From NCBI GenBank assembly GCA_012931725.1, contig CM022945.1, positions 104,004,432 through 104,068,431 of the forward strand: a stretch of 64,000 nucleotides of DNA, in the 5' to 3' direction. The number at the start of each line of letters is the position of its first letter. The first letter of the stretch is position 1. Positions 22,431 through 33,119 of this stretch are shown here, in pieces. The translations under genes and the position numbers were made by a program. Source of the DNA: Litsea cubeba. Lineage: Eukaryota; Streptophyta; Magnoliopsida; Laurales; Lauraceae. Below the pieces are notes generated by a model. That model was given only the letters and a program-made list of their open reading frames with translations. It searched no databases and was not told the origin of the DNA.

Positions 22431-23065
22431 AAACTCAGTTCGAGCTTCAGATTTCTGAAGCCAAATCTCTGGCTTTTTGGTCCAAATGAGTTCTAATCAT
22501 TCAAAAACATCACAAATCATAAAAACATGTAAGTACTTGCCTCTCTTGATGCTAAATCCACAAAAACCCTTTTTGTGTAGTTTGAGCTTGAGATCAAGTC
22601 TTCTTCAATCCAAACTTTGCAATTCCAAGGAAAAACAACTGAAGATGATAAAATTCTTCAAACAAAACTTCACAAATCCTTGCCTTGATATTTGTTTATG
22701 AGAATTGCAAAAAGAAAGAAAGAAACAATGAAAAAAATGAAGAAAGAAGAAGGAAGAAGGAAGAAGGAAAGAAACCAGCTGCTGGCCTCTTCTCCTCCTC
22801 CTCTCAACAGCTCATGCTTGCTTAAACATGAGTCATAATGCATTTTTGCATTTAAACCCCCATGGGTTTACTAATTTCCACTTTGAGTCACATGAAGACC
22901 CATTAAGTTTAAACTCAATTAAGAACATAAGTTAGTCTTTCAAGACTAATTGGATCCATTCTAAATCCTTAATCATCATTAAGTTGACTAATCACACTTA
23001 ATCCTTCTTAAGCTCGATTAATTAGAGTTAATCAGGATTAACTCGGGAAGGGGTCTTACAATCCT

Positions 23066-23930
23066 TGACCCGATATCTCCTATGCTAATGTGGTCAGTCA
23101 GTTTATGACTAAACTACAGCACCTACATCTTGCAATAGTAAAGCAAATTATTCATTATTTACTAGGTACTTCTGAGCATGAGTTGTTCTTTTATGCCAGT
23201 TCCACCCTGAACCTCAGAGCGTACTGTGATGTTGACCACGCATGTTGCCTGACACTCAGCAGCCTACAAACGAATTGTTTGTAGCAATGCACTTGTGTCA
23301 TGGAAATGCAAGAATAGAAGCGGGTTTCCAAATCTTCTACAAAGCAGAATATCGGGATGTGTCTTCTGCTTGTACATAAATTATTTAGCTTAGACAGGTT
23401 TTATATGAACTAGGCTTCCCTCAAGAAAACCCTACACCTCTTCATGTTGATAAATGACAATAGTAGTGCCGTAAGAATTACAGCAAATCCTGTCATCCAT
23501 GAACAGACCAAATATATTGAGGTATACTGTCACTCCATCTGAGAAGCTTTTAATGATCATACTATCACTCTCCCACGTGTCTCCGGATCTCCAATTGCAG
23601 ATATCTTCACATTGACAAGGAATCGTCATCAAGTCTTTATAAACTTCTGGTAGATTCCCTTGCATCAATTTGAAGGGGGCATTAGAGCTATCTAATTGAT
23701 GGACCCTACCACCGCAAGGACACCATGTGGACCACTGTAATATATGCACATGTTAGACACACTGTAACAGATTTTAGTTGCCCCGGTCCTGGGATTTTGA
23801 TTGTAGTCACCCGAATTAGAGGGGATACTCTTGCTGTAACTTTATAAGAAATCATTCTCATGGTTATATAACTTGCAAAGGGATGGACACCCAAATTCTC
23901 TCCAATATTATTATCTTAAGTTTATATATC
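23066..23930 (+). pseudogene. Ty1/copia remnant: RT C-terminus, RNase H and probable LTR
   Basis: With two stops and several indels, the plus strand reads RPDISY, then VVSQFMTKLQHLHLAIVKQI and YLLGTSEHELFF, the end of the copia reverse transcriptase. RNase H elements follow: AYCDVDHACC, then in another frame AVRITANPVIHEQTKYIEV and LPRVSGSPIADIFT. A purine-rich GAAGGGGGCATT (about 23675) and an LTR-like stretch beginning TGTTAGACACACTGTAAC (about 23733) come next. The 5' part of pol is missing. The solo LTR at 20753-23060 interrupts it exactly at ATCCT. It is inactive. Confidence 0.8.
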
Positions 23931-26578
23931 TAGATTTCAAGGAGTTCTTTCAAGGAGTTCTGTCAGAGTGGTAGAGTGTGTGAAGGTAGATTGATTATAG
24001 TGTCAACCATGTGGGTCCCATGGGCTTCCACAGGACAGTTCCTAAAATTTTCTTCTTGAACATAACAATTGTTTTATTGGTAACATGACTTGAACCCACA
24101 AACTAAAAGTTGCACTTCCATTGTGCCATGGGCTGCTGTCACTTTTATGGCTATTGTTATAATTACTACAAAAACAACTTTTCAGGAGTAGACTAGAATA
24201 ATAAGAAAAAATATAAAGGCATCGTAGAATCATGCAGCAACATGAACCATGTAATGGCATTCTGCAGTTTACATATCACTGCATACCTTCTTTCAGCACA
24301 AGGCTTCTGCGTTGGTAAAGAGAAGTGGAAGTTTAAGTTCAACTTGCTTTGACTTGAGAAATTCTCTAGTGCACTGGCATGATCCAACCAATTGACTTTA
24401 GGAGGTTTGCCACTGCATGTATGATTTCTATTACAATTACCTTCACTGTATGACCACCACAGTGACCAGTAAACAAAGAATAAAGAAAGCATGCTGCTGA
24501 AGGGTAAGCAATGTAGATTGAGATGAATAGGATTAACCAAATGCACACAATTACAATCCTTGCCTCAAAAATGCTTCCTTAGTCATCAGTCAACATCTAT
24601 GTATGCTTAAGCTATAATGGCCTTCCCTTCACTGTGACAAATTAAAGAATGTGAAAACTGCAAAAGAGACATCCTACTCAATACCTGGTCAAAAATATAG
24701 TTATAATTTATAAAGTATAAAGACGCAAAATGTCCGAGTGTAGGTACAAGAATAAAAACATGTTTCTATGGGTAACATGTGAGAAAACAAAGGGATCCAT
24801 TGAAAGGACAACCAATAAAATATGTACAAGTAAAAGAATATATTGATATAAAACCAAAAAAAAAAAAGTTACAACTTAATTAGAGGCATTAATGAATGAT
24901 GTGTTCTAACTAAAAGTTGCACCTGAGTTCACATGTGCACAATCACCTTTGAATGGTCTGCTATAACAAGAATTGACTGGATCACATACACTAAAACATC
25001 AGCCAAATTGGGTTGCCTATCATCCTTGAAAGATGGAATTTACTCTTGGCTGAAAGTTCACTGAGCTATTGGTGAATGAATCAACTGTCTTTTTTAGTGG
25101 CTTAAACAGTAAACCCTCGAATAATCACCTACTGAGCCTTTTGAGATTGTACATAACAAACAAACATTTTATTACAACTTAGGAATAATACACTGGCCCA
25201 GGGTAATCAATTGGGCTTCAAAACCCAACCTCTCCAATTCTTAGTACCAACAAATAAATGGTTTGACAAAGTATCTATTAATGTCTGGAAGAAACCTGGA
25301 ACCAGGACTCTCTGGCCATCATGAAAAAAAAACTGGCCCCAAAATCTCCAATCCAATTAAAGATGAGTACAAAGCCATTAAAAAGGTATCTAATATATCA
25401 TTGACATGGCATCCTGAAAAATCAAATAAAATAAAACAAAATAATGAAATTATCAGCATCAAGAAAAACTATGAGTTCGTGGACATGGTAATGTATGCAA
25501 GTACCTAAAAGGTACCATAGTGCAGGACGGGTTCAATCACATCAATGGTGTTGCTACAAATAGCTGAGGTTCTAATGAGTTTATGTCATCTAAGCAAGTA
25601 AATGATTTGACAAGATCATGACAACCTAGACTGCAACAATCCTCACTGGAAAATGAAAATTTATAACCCACTAAAAAACAGACTGTCATACTCCTCATGC
25701 ATTGGACTTCCTTTCCCACTTTAAATTTGCCATGTAAAACATTCTAGGATGCAACTTGAGCCCACTTCCTTTCATCAGTAGAGAAAGCTTACATGGAACT
25801 GGGCATTCCTACTTTTTACAAAAGCGCTATCTAACTGAAGTATTAAGGCATGCCCATAAAAAAGATGTCATAAATGTTTTTTTTTTTTTGGTAAAAGTCA
25901 TAAATGTTACTTCCACCTGTATTGCCTCATTTCTATTGTACCAATTCACATATCATGCATAGTTATCAATGTGTGAAATAACATCCCATTACAAGAGATA
26001 CTTCCCATTGGCAATGATGGAGTTTAAGTAAAATAAATTAAGATGGTAATACGACAATTGATGGAGTTTCCCGACTTTAGCCGCATTTTATCAATTGAAT
26101 GTCCCCTTTGGACAATTCCTCCACCATGTGTCAAGCCTTGGCTTGTACCAGTCCCAGGGAGGTTTAGGTGTCAAACAGACAATTGGATTTTAAAAAAGAA
26201 TAAAGACAAAGCAAGCCAAATATTAGTCTACTTTTGTGTGAAAGTAGCACTTTTGCCTGCCCTGCATCACTGCTAAAATGATATAGCAGATGATAAAAAT
26301 ATAGACACTTGGTAATCAAACAACTAAATATATCTATAGCAAAACACAGGTTATTTCTCAAATGCATACTCCCTTAATATTCAAATGAAACCAAGCAAAG
26401 ATCTCAAGATCATAATTTTACATCCAATGCATTTACTAGATGAAATACAGCTAACAACAATCAGATCTACAGCTAAACAACTGAGTCGGTGCGAATCCAA
26501 ACAGGAACATAGAATACAGAGGTGTTCATTTGAAAACCCTAGAGTTACAAACACGAGGGGGGGGGGGGAGAGAAATAC
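23931..26578. other. CACTA 1 interior, possibly decayed PABN introns and exons
   Basis: No clean gene. On the minus strand, weak similarity to later PABN exons may exist: GAGGAGTATGACAGTCTG followed by a T-run near 25690, and CAGCAGCAT...GGTCATACAGTGAA near 24490-24430. These matches are too weak to annotate. Confidence 0.25.
24068..24150 (-). mobile_element. tRNA-like (SINE) fragment, tentative
   Basis: On the minus strand TGGCACAATGG fits the A box of RNA polymerase III promoters and GGTTCAAGTC fits the B box, about 30 bases apart. There is no complete tRNA cloverleaf. A SINE head or a relic tRNA pseudogene are both possible. Confidence 0.3.
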
Positions 26579-26881
26579 CTTGTACAGCTCCCATCTCCTT
26601 CTCGACCTTGGCTTGCATTTCTCGAAGAGCCGCCGCTTCCTCTTCCATCTCTTTCAAGCGCTTCTTCATGTCTTCCAGTTCCTGCGGCTACAACAGAGAA
26701 ACAACAGATCTTTACATATAGAAATCGAAAGAAGAAGAAGAAGAAGGAGAAGGAGCTTAACCTTGAGAGATTCGTGTTCGTCTGCAGCGGCCATGTCAAC
26801 GTCGTGGAGGGTTGCGTCCACGTCGACTTCTGGATCTCCAACATTTGGAATCTCTGCAACATCTGGAATCCATGTCGACAT
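26579..26881 (-). pseudogene. PABN-like nuclear poly(A)-binding protein, first two exons, captured by CACTA 1
   Basis: Exon 1 runs from ATG at 26881 to 26762 (40 codons, acidic, ending DMAAADEHESLK) and has a GTTAAG donor. An 80-bp intron ends in CCGCAG. Exon 2 (26681-26579) encodes [20 protein letters not shown] followed by [14 protein letters not shown] and ends at a GTATTT donor. This Met-Lys-Lys-Arg-Leu-Lys-Glu coiled-coil segment lies just before the RRM in plant PABN/PABPN1 proteins, which bind poly(A) and stimulate poly(A) polymerase in the nucleus. Frame, splice sites and acidic N-terminus all agree. The RRM exons are not recognisable downstream, so only about 74 residues survive. Gene direction is opposite to element coordinates, and the gene start is only about 420 bp from the CACTA right end. 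Confidence 0.8.
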
Positions 26882-27298
26882 CGTGGTGGGTGGTGACGAC
26901 GTCTGGAGTGCGGAAGCGGCGGGTGCTAGCGGTGAAGCTGGAGCTGCTACGGTAGAAGAGGGCGTGGTGAGATGGGGTGAACTTGCAAGTTTTAGCCTTT
27001 TAGGGATTAAGAGATGGAAAGGGGAAAAAAGGGCCTGGAGAGGGAAAACGTGGCTGTGGAGGCGGGAGAGGGTAAAAATTAGGCCATTGCATTGGTGACA
27101 AAAAAATTTTGCCATCAAATCTATTGGATCTTTTGGTGACAAATTTTTTTGTCACCAAATCTCCTCTCTATTTGGCACCTATGTTAAAGACTTTTCGTGA
27201 CAAGCAAAAAAAAATTTTGTCACCGTTGTGTGCATTCCGTGACAACATTGATTTTTTGTCACCAAAGGGTGTCACCAATAGTGCATTTTGTTGTAGTG

Positions 27299-27480
27299 AA
27301 AGAAGATATTTATCAAAATTATTTCTGTATTTTGAGGATTCCAAATGGCCATTGTGTAATGCCCGCTTGCATACTAATAAAAGTTTGTGTTACATATATG
27401 ACTTTGGATTGCTTTAAAAGGCCAAACTTAGGTCAATGCCCGGCTAATTCATGTCTCATCCTCCTCATGGCAAAGGGTGC
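27299..27480 (+). repeat. Family G copy B, 3' end after CACTA 1
   Basis: TTTCTGTATTTTGAGGATTC, CAAATGGCCATTGTGTAATG and CTAATAAAAGTTTGTGT match the 3' regions of copies A (reverse complement near 10440-10490) and E (near 60350-60410). CTAATAAAAG may be the polyadenylation signal region of this family. Confidence 0.8.
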
Positions 27481-27639
27481 ATGAAGGAGAGATATCAATG
27501 CTGAGTTTTACACATGCTTCGGGAGTGGGATTGGGTTAGGATTTTCGTCCCAACAACGACTTGGAATTCCTGGCAAGGGATAGGATTTACAATGCCATTG
27601 TGACACACTCACACAACACGTCCTTTGTGTCCACTTGGA

Positions 27640-27958
27640 AAAATTGGAAAGGTTAGTTTTAAGAGACAGTAAAAAAAAGAGGAGTCTTATCAAAAAGATA
27701 CAAAATTTCAAAATACACCTTCTTGACATTTTATAATTTCATGAGATGTGAAGGAGTGTTTTTGACTTTTTGGATAAAAGGAATATGCCTTTTTTTTCTT
27801 TTAATGGAACAAGATATTGACTTTTGGACTTTTTAAAAAAAGAATAGGTAATTTTTGAAATTCTATACTTTTTGATTAAGCCTTTCTTATTTTCTTGTCT
27901 TTCCAAAGTGATTCTTCACTTTGAATCTATTTTACATGTGAACTTCCAAGCGGGTCGA
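27640..27958 (+). mobile_element. MITE family M1, copy 1
   Basis: Shares a TTTTAAGAGACARTAAAA start, GATACAAAATTYYAAAAT, TTTGACTTTYTGGATAAAAG and AGATATTGACTTTTGGACTT with 58556-58850 and 62705-62998. The right end TTTACATGTGAACTTCCAAG is the reverse complement of the left end of the 58556 copy, so the ends are long inverted repeats (about 60 bp). This copy lacks the outer left end. Confidence 0.7.
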
Positions 27959-28565
27959 GGCTCGAGGTATCAATGCCCGGCTCGAGCCCATGTTGGGCCG
28001 GCACGGCCTGTGATAAATTACGGGTCGTGCCGGGCCGGGCCCAAAAGTTTTGGGGCCCGCCCAGCACGGCCCTGGTCGTGTCGTGCTGGGTTGAGCCCTA
28101 GTCGAGCCTGGGCCATGCCGCCCGCGGGCGGCCCATGTTTTTTATTTTTTGAGCTTTTTAAATTCTTGGATTTGGACCATTTTCATTAAAATTAAAAAAG
28201 ATTAAAAGAGATAAACAAGTAGAATGACACTAATGATGTTTTGAAAAAAAATACATCAAATAAATTGTATTTCCTTGAAATTTAAGTTACAAAAGTTCAA
28301 AAAAATCAAAAATTTGAAGTTTGAACTTGGATCAATATATATAATGAAATTCAAACCTTCTGATAAATGAAAAAAAGAATTACAACTTTAAAAACCTATG
28401 ATACATTTTAAAAAATAAATTACAACCTTAAAAACGTATGATACATTCTAAAAAATAAATTACAAAACCTATGATACATTCTAAAAAATAAATTACAAGT
28501 TAAAAGCCTATTATACATTCTAAAAAAATTATACTATGATATCTCTAACGCCGCAAACTCGTCTT

Positions 28566-30810
28566 CTATCTCGATATGATCATTATCGAGGTATTGTTCC
28601 CTATCCTGTGCTTGGTACCAATCTCGCAAATACATGTCTCAACGGTTTCTTCTTGAAGCGTAGTCCTCCTGAGGTCAATAAGATGCCCACTTGCACTAAA
28701 TGCCTGTTGTGATGCAACTGTGGATGCTGCAGGTATTGTTAATATATCACGGGCTATGGCGGAAAGCATGCACGGAAAACTTATTTTTGAATGATTTCCA
28801 CCATGCCAAAATATCAAAATCATCTTCATCATCATCTAATGTAACAAGATCGCTCCTCAAGTACATTGTTAATTCATTAAGGTTGTAAGATCCTCCGGAA
28901 GAAGATGAGTTACTTCCTTGAGATTTCCTCATAATACTCCAAATGACTTTCTTTTTTCCTTTATGTACTTGGGGAGGGCCTGTTGGGACTGTGGGTGCTA
29001 TGGATCTACCTAATCGGGTAGCATATTTCAAAAAAAGTATTTCTAAATTTGCCTTAATTGTTGCTATGTCATTTATATTAGTGTATTCATATAGGGTTTA
29101 TTTCATTAAGAAGGGTCTCTACACCCTGTAATTTCAATCTAGGGTCTAACACAGCAGCTATATAAAATGTTAAAGGAGCTAATCTCCAATATTCTGAGAA
29201 TTTTTCCTCCATTTGTACACACATAACTTGAAAATTTTGAAAATCTCTATACTTTTTAAAAGTAAGACTTATTTCATAAAAATGGGCTAAAACTTGATTT
29301 GATGTGAGATAATATATCCCGGAAAAAAACAATGTTGCATTATGAAAAACTTCTAAAAAATCTCTTATTATCTCAAGAAGGGTCCATTTATCATCACTTA
29401 TAAAAATATTTTCACGCTCCAAATAAAGTTGACAATATTGATTTAGTGCCATTTTATAGGCACATGATTCTTTTAATATTTTATAGGTAAAATTCCATAT
29501 ATGCTTTACATCCTATGATATTTTCTTTGGTCTTAGATTCAAATTTACACATATGTCCCTCCACCATTATTTTTGTGAAGGAGAACAAAAAATTTATCCT
29601 ACAATCTATTTAATAGTCTCTAAATCAGCTCTAATTAATTTCACCCCTACTTGTACGATAAGATTTATGACGTGGCATGCACACCTGTTGTCAAATAGAT
29701 CTCCATTTAAATCAAGTTGAATCGATTGTTTTAATAAATCTGCTGCAACGTTGTTAGTGCTTGCATTATCTAAAGTTATAGAAATTATTTTATTTTCAAT
29801 TTTATATTCTCTAAGTTTTTCAAGGATGGTGGACCCTATCCTAGCACTAGTGTGTGGGAGTTCTAGCATAGAAAATGATATCATTCTTTTCTGCATCACC
29901 CAATCACTATCAATATAATGTAATGTGATTACAATGTACCACAGGTTTTGTTTAGAGGTCCATAAATCTGAAGTTAAAGCCACTTTTTCAGGTATATTTG
30001 TAAAAATATTTTTTAAATTCTCTTTTTCTTTGAAAAAAGTCTTTATTGCATCACTTCTAGCAGTATTTCTAGATATTCACTACATCAAAAACGGAAAATT
30101 TGAACGGATTACCGTACCTAATCCGTGTGTTCCTAATCCGTTCATCCGTTCCAATTTTCTGTTTTTGGAGCGGATTAACGGATTAGGAACAATTCGGTAA
30201 CAGATGAACGGATTAGGAACACACGAATTAGGAACGGTAATCCGTTCCAATTTTTCGTTTTTGGTGTAGTGATTTTTTGCCATCTAGGATAAAAGGCAGA
30301 CCTCAAAAATCTTTTAAAACATCGTTCTTCGGAAAGTATAAATGGTGACTGACTACTTATTATATACTTAATAAGTTGATATCTAGCATTATTAGGATCA
30401 TAGTTGGAAACTCCTAAACCACCAGATGAATTTGTTTGAGAAAGCTGGGTTTGAATCATCCCACCTCTCTGTCCCCCATAGTTAGTGGAGGCTGTTTGTT
30501 TTTTCAAATGGGCTTTCATATGTCTACTAAGGTGGCCAATGCCGTTTGATGGTTTGGCACTGGGGAGATGTTTGCAATATTTACATTGTGCCTTCTCCTT
30601 TGTTCCTCCTTTGGGACATGGGACAGTAACTTTAGCAAAATGAGCCTATAAAGGAGAAGTCAATCTTGTTTTTCTCTTCTTTTGGATTATAGAATGTTGG
30701 GGATTATTGCTTTCTATTTCTGTCCCTTGGTCTTGATCTAAATTAATAAATCCAGGATCTTCCTCATTTAGAGAGAAGTCAAGGTTGAAAGGTTGTGATG
30801 GTCCTGTCAT
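28566..30810 (-). pseudogene. hAT transposase (BED zinc finger, RICESLEEPER/DAYSLEEPER type), decayed
   Basis: Minus strand from ATG at 30810. A BED-type zinc finger (CKYC...HLSRHMKAH, near 30600-30500) comes first. The RNase H-like core has SRNTARSDAIK, VALTSDLWTS, ITLDNASTNN and CACHVINLIVQ. A middle region has WNFTYKILKESCAYKMALNQ and FYIAAVLDPRLKL, and the C-terminal dimerisation motif reads ASTVASQQAFSASGH. Breaks: TAG just before the BED finger (probably from Trp), a CACTA-type MITE at 30078-30271, TAG and TAA near 29607-29593, and a further TAG near 29510. The order and spacing of domains are normal for hAT transposases, so decay followed insertion. Confidence 0.88.
30078..30271. mobile_element. 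CACTA-type MITE, 194 bp, inside the hAT gene
   Basis: Ends CACTACATCAAAAACGG and CGTTTTTGGTGTAGTG are inverted and carry the CACTA terminal motif. The 3-bp duplication ATT (30075-30077 and 30272-30274) is exact. The interior folds back, with CGGATTAACGGATTAGGAAC-like strings in both orientations. It interrupts the transposase frame between PRWQK and SRNTARSDAIK. Confidence 0.92.
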
Positions 30811-31314
30811 CTTTCTAAATAAAATATTTATAAAAAAAACCTAAATAAATAATTATATATAATGTGTTTTTGTGATAATTTATATAAGAAATGGGAGAAG
30901 ATGAGACTTAATATATAATATTACTATGTATATTATTACTAAATAAAACTCAAAATTAAAGATAATAAATACCTTTATAAGAGAGGAGAGAGCTAATGGA
31001 GAAGTCCTTCCCATTTGAATCCTCCACTTTAGAGAAGTCACCCTCACTTCTTATAAAACTTTGTAGAGAGAGCTTAGACACTTTAGAATGAGACTTAAGA
31101 GAGCTTAGAGCTTTAGAGGGAGTAAGAGAGATGAGAGAGTAGAGAGTAGATTTATAGAGAAACGAGAGGAATGAGGGCTATTTATAGAATTTCTAAGTGA
31201 TAAAATGATAAAAAAATACCCCCTCATATGACTATTTTATAGTAGTTAGGGGGTATTATGGTAAAGAATGATCAAAAGACACTAATACCCCCCATTTGAC
31301 CGTTTATAGCTGTT

Positions 31315-31332
31315 GGGGGGGGGGGGGGGGGG
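31315..31332 (+). repeat. Poly-G tract
   Basis: An 18-base G homopolymer just inside the hAT right end. Confidence 0.9.
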
Positions 31333-31791
31333 TGTTAAAATGTAAGAAATACAAATATGGCCATTTTTTGGGAGGTAAGGGGGAGAATTTTCAAAAAAAG
31401 AGTCGTTGGGCACGGGCCGGGGCCGGGCTTCAGGCCGTGCCGTGCTGCCCGCGGGCTCCGAGGCTCATGCCCGGCACGGTTTTGAAGCTGGGTCCGGCCA
31501 AGCCGTGCCGCGAGCCTGGAAGGATGGGCCCAGCACGACCCAGATTTCAACACGGGCCGGGCCGAGCTGCCTGTTGACCAAGTCATTCACTAAAACACAA
31601 AAAAAAACTACATTTCCCCATACAAAAAGTCAAAAATATTCCATAACAAATAACTAAAAATAAAATATCATAATAACCCACTTATATTTTATTCATTTTT
31701 TTTATTTCACTTTTTCACCCATAAAAAGCATTCATGTGACATATACATCACCTTCACTACACTATTGAAATTAACAAACGAGCCCTAAAGG

Positions 31792-32140
31792 GTGCATTTG
31801 GTAAACGCGGTGAAAGAGAAAATGCATCTGTTTTTTCCACAAACCGTGCTACACAGCCCGGGAATTGTGCCCAGGCTGTGGCACGGTCTCCCCTGGGGAC
31901 CGTTGGATCCCAACGTCAGCTAGGATCCATCGGTCCCCAGGGGGGACCGTGCCACAGCCCAGGCACAATTCCCGGGCTGTGGAGACTTTTCCTTTTTCCA
32001 CCACCCTTGACAGGAACTCCGGATACCTGTCACGGAAATTGGGCACTTTCGTCTATCAATTACTTGCCGTACCAAACATCACTGACGCAGGTGCAGGAAA
32101 ATCCGCTTTTTCTCCTTCCCTTTGAACGGTAAACCCCCTT
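31792..32140 (+). mobile_element. MITE family M2, copy 1 (with nested hairpin)
   Basis: GGTGCATTTGGTAAACG, GAGAAAATGCAT, AGGAACTCC, GGCACTTTC and GTAAACCCCCTTGCACAAACG match 58347-58555 and, inverted, 63003-63215. Its middle is interrupted by the hairpin at 31852-31981, absent from the other two copies. Confidence 0.75.
31852..31981. mobile_element. Near-perfect 130-bp hairpin element
   Basis: Left arm CACAGCCCGGGAATTGTGCC and continuation is mirrored by the right arm for about 50 bases (GGCACAATTCCCGGGCTGTG at the end), leaving a loop of about 30 bases around TTGGATCCCAACGTCAGC. It is inserted in an M2 MITE. A very young MITE or processed foldback is likely. Confidence 0.85.
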
Positions 32141-32154
32141 GCACAAACGACCTA

Positions 32155-32256
32155 CACTAGAGGTGTCAATCCGGGCCGGGCCGCCCAAGCCCAGCCCGAA
32201 AACGGCCTGAAAATCCCGTGCGTGGGCAACCGAATTCCAATATCCAAATGGGGCCA
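32155..32256 (+). mobile_element. hAT-like terminal fragment
   Basis: TAGAGGTGTCAATCCGGG followed by GGGCCGCCCAAGCCCAGCCC resembles hAT end sequences like those at 27960. The Pack-MULE at 32266 is inserted 100 bp inside it; the sequence after 34980 gives no clear continuation. Confidence 0.4.
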
Positions 32257-32391
32257 TTAGAACAAGGGACAATTACCGTACGGACAGCCTAAGACCCGAG
32301 AATTACCCCATGAAAGATGAAAAATTACAATTTACCTAAAGAAAGATCGTACACAAAAAAGGCACAAAATGGGACGAAAATACCCTTTTTA

Positions 32392-32525
32392 GAGCGATAT
32401 CTAATGGCGGTAGGATATCGAAGCGTTTGATATCCCAAGTACTTAGGATATCGCATTGTTCAATATCCTACAAGTGTAGGATATCGCACAGTTCGATATC
32501 CTAGACCTGTAGGATATCGAACGAT
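32392..32525 (+). repeat. GGATATCG palindrome array, left terminal repeat of Pack-MULE 2
   Basis: Repeated TAGGATATCG and CGATATCCTA units (GATATC is palindromic) separated by AC-rich spacers. The right terminal repeat (34775-34845) has the same array, so it belongs to the element ends and may be a protein-binding region. Confidence 0.8.
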
Positions 32526-33119
32526 CACCTACTTCCATCACATCACCACAAAAAGTCCGTTTCATCTTCTCCGTTTTTTCACTGAGGAGGTCCGTTTCAT
32601 CTCCGTTTTCGTTGAAGACCTCTGTTTCCATCGCACAGTTACCTACTCTCGTTCTCCCGTCCAAAGCTTTCATCTTCCCGCTCGACTTTTCCAGAGATGA
32701 AAACTCAATAACTTTCATTAAGTCTCATCTCTCTCAAACTCTCTTGTCTCCCTAACCCTCTTTTTTCTCTTGGTTTTATCTTGTGCTAAACCTCACAAAC
32801 CCCATGAATTCAAAAGAGCCATGGTTTCAACTTCAACTCCAGCTCCAGCGCAATTGGATTCCATCACAGCACGACCCATCTCAGCTCCACGACACATCGC
32901 AGCCGACGGCGTCCATTCCTCTCTCTTTTCTATCACGGAAATGAAAATAGCTGGGAGATGTGTGGATATTAGTTTTCCTTGTTTGCTTGTAGGCCCATTT
33001 GTTGGCAAGGAATTTATGAATCACGAGGGTGATGTGTGGATATTAGTTTTTTTTTTAATTTCTTCTTGAACTTATTATTCATTAAAAATGAAATTATTTG
33101 ATAAACATTTATGGATCTT

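Larger units (their letters stand above)
20753..23060 (+). mobile_element. Solo LTR, 2,308 bp, inserted in a copia remnant
   Basis: Starts TGTCGCGACCCGG and ends GGGGTCTTACA, flanked by a perfect 5-bp duplication ATCCT (20748-20752 and 23061-23065). The TGTCRCGACCCGG...TTACA ends and large size are typical of plant Ty3-type LTRs (inference). It contains tandem repeats at 21420-21650 and a palindrome cluster at 22070-22430. Internal retrotransposon sequence is absent, so the partner LTR was lost by recombination. Confidence 0.9.
16685..27298. mobile_element. CACTA element 1, 10.6 kb, with captured PABN exons
   Basis: Termini are CACTACAACAAAAAACACC and, inverted, GTGCATTTTGTTGTAGTG. Both subterminal regions (16700-17060 and 27090-27290) are packed with TTTGGTGACA/TGTCACC repeats in both orientations, the arrangement bound by the TNPA-type protein of En/Spm elements. 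Removing it rejoins family G copy B: GGACAATA-A plus GAAGATATTT, as in copy E (GGACAATAATAAGATG). The flanking triplets are AAC and AAA, so the 3-bp duplication has one mismatch. No transposase was recognised, so it is non-autonomous as it stands. Contents: PABN exons, a foldback MITE, a copia remnant and a solo LTR. Confidence 0.9.
27960..31580 (-). mobile_element. hAT element with GGGCCGG-rich ends
   Basis: GC-rich ends (27960-28140 and 31410-31575) full of GGGCCGGGC, GGCACGG and GCCCGCGGGC strings flank an AT-rich body containing a decayed BED/hAT transposase gene on the minus strand. Terminal repeats and target duplication were not resolved, so limits are approximate. Interior short tandem repeats (28385-28535, unit about 39 bp with CCTATGATACATTYTAAAAA) lie downstream of the gene. 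Confidence 0.75.

Noticed and set aside
26385..27098. 237-codon plus-strand ORF
   Set aside because: It is antisense to the PABN exons, with poly-Arg and poly-Gly from repeats; the minus strand gives splice-consistent homology.
16682..27301. Perfect 3-bp target duplication for CACTA 1
   Set aside because: Flanks are AAC and AAA; insertion is supported by the restored family G match, but the duplication is not exact.
31304..31577. Overlapping ORFs in both strands
   Set aside because: Open frames due to the GC-rich hAT terminal region and a poly-G tract.
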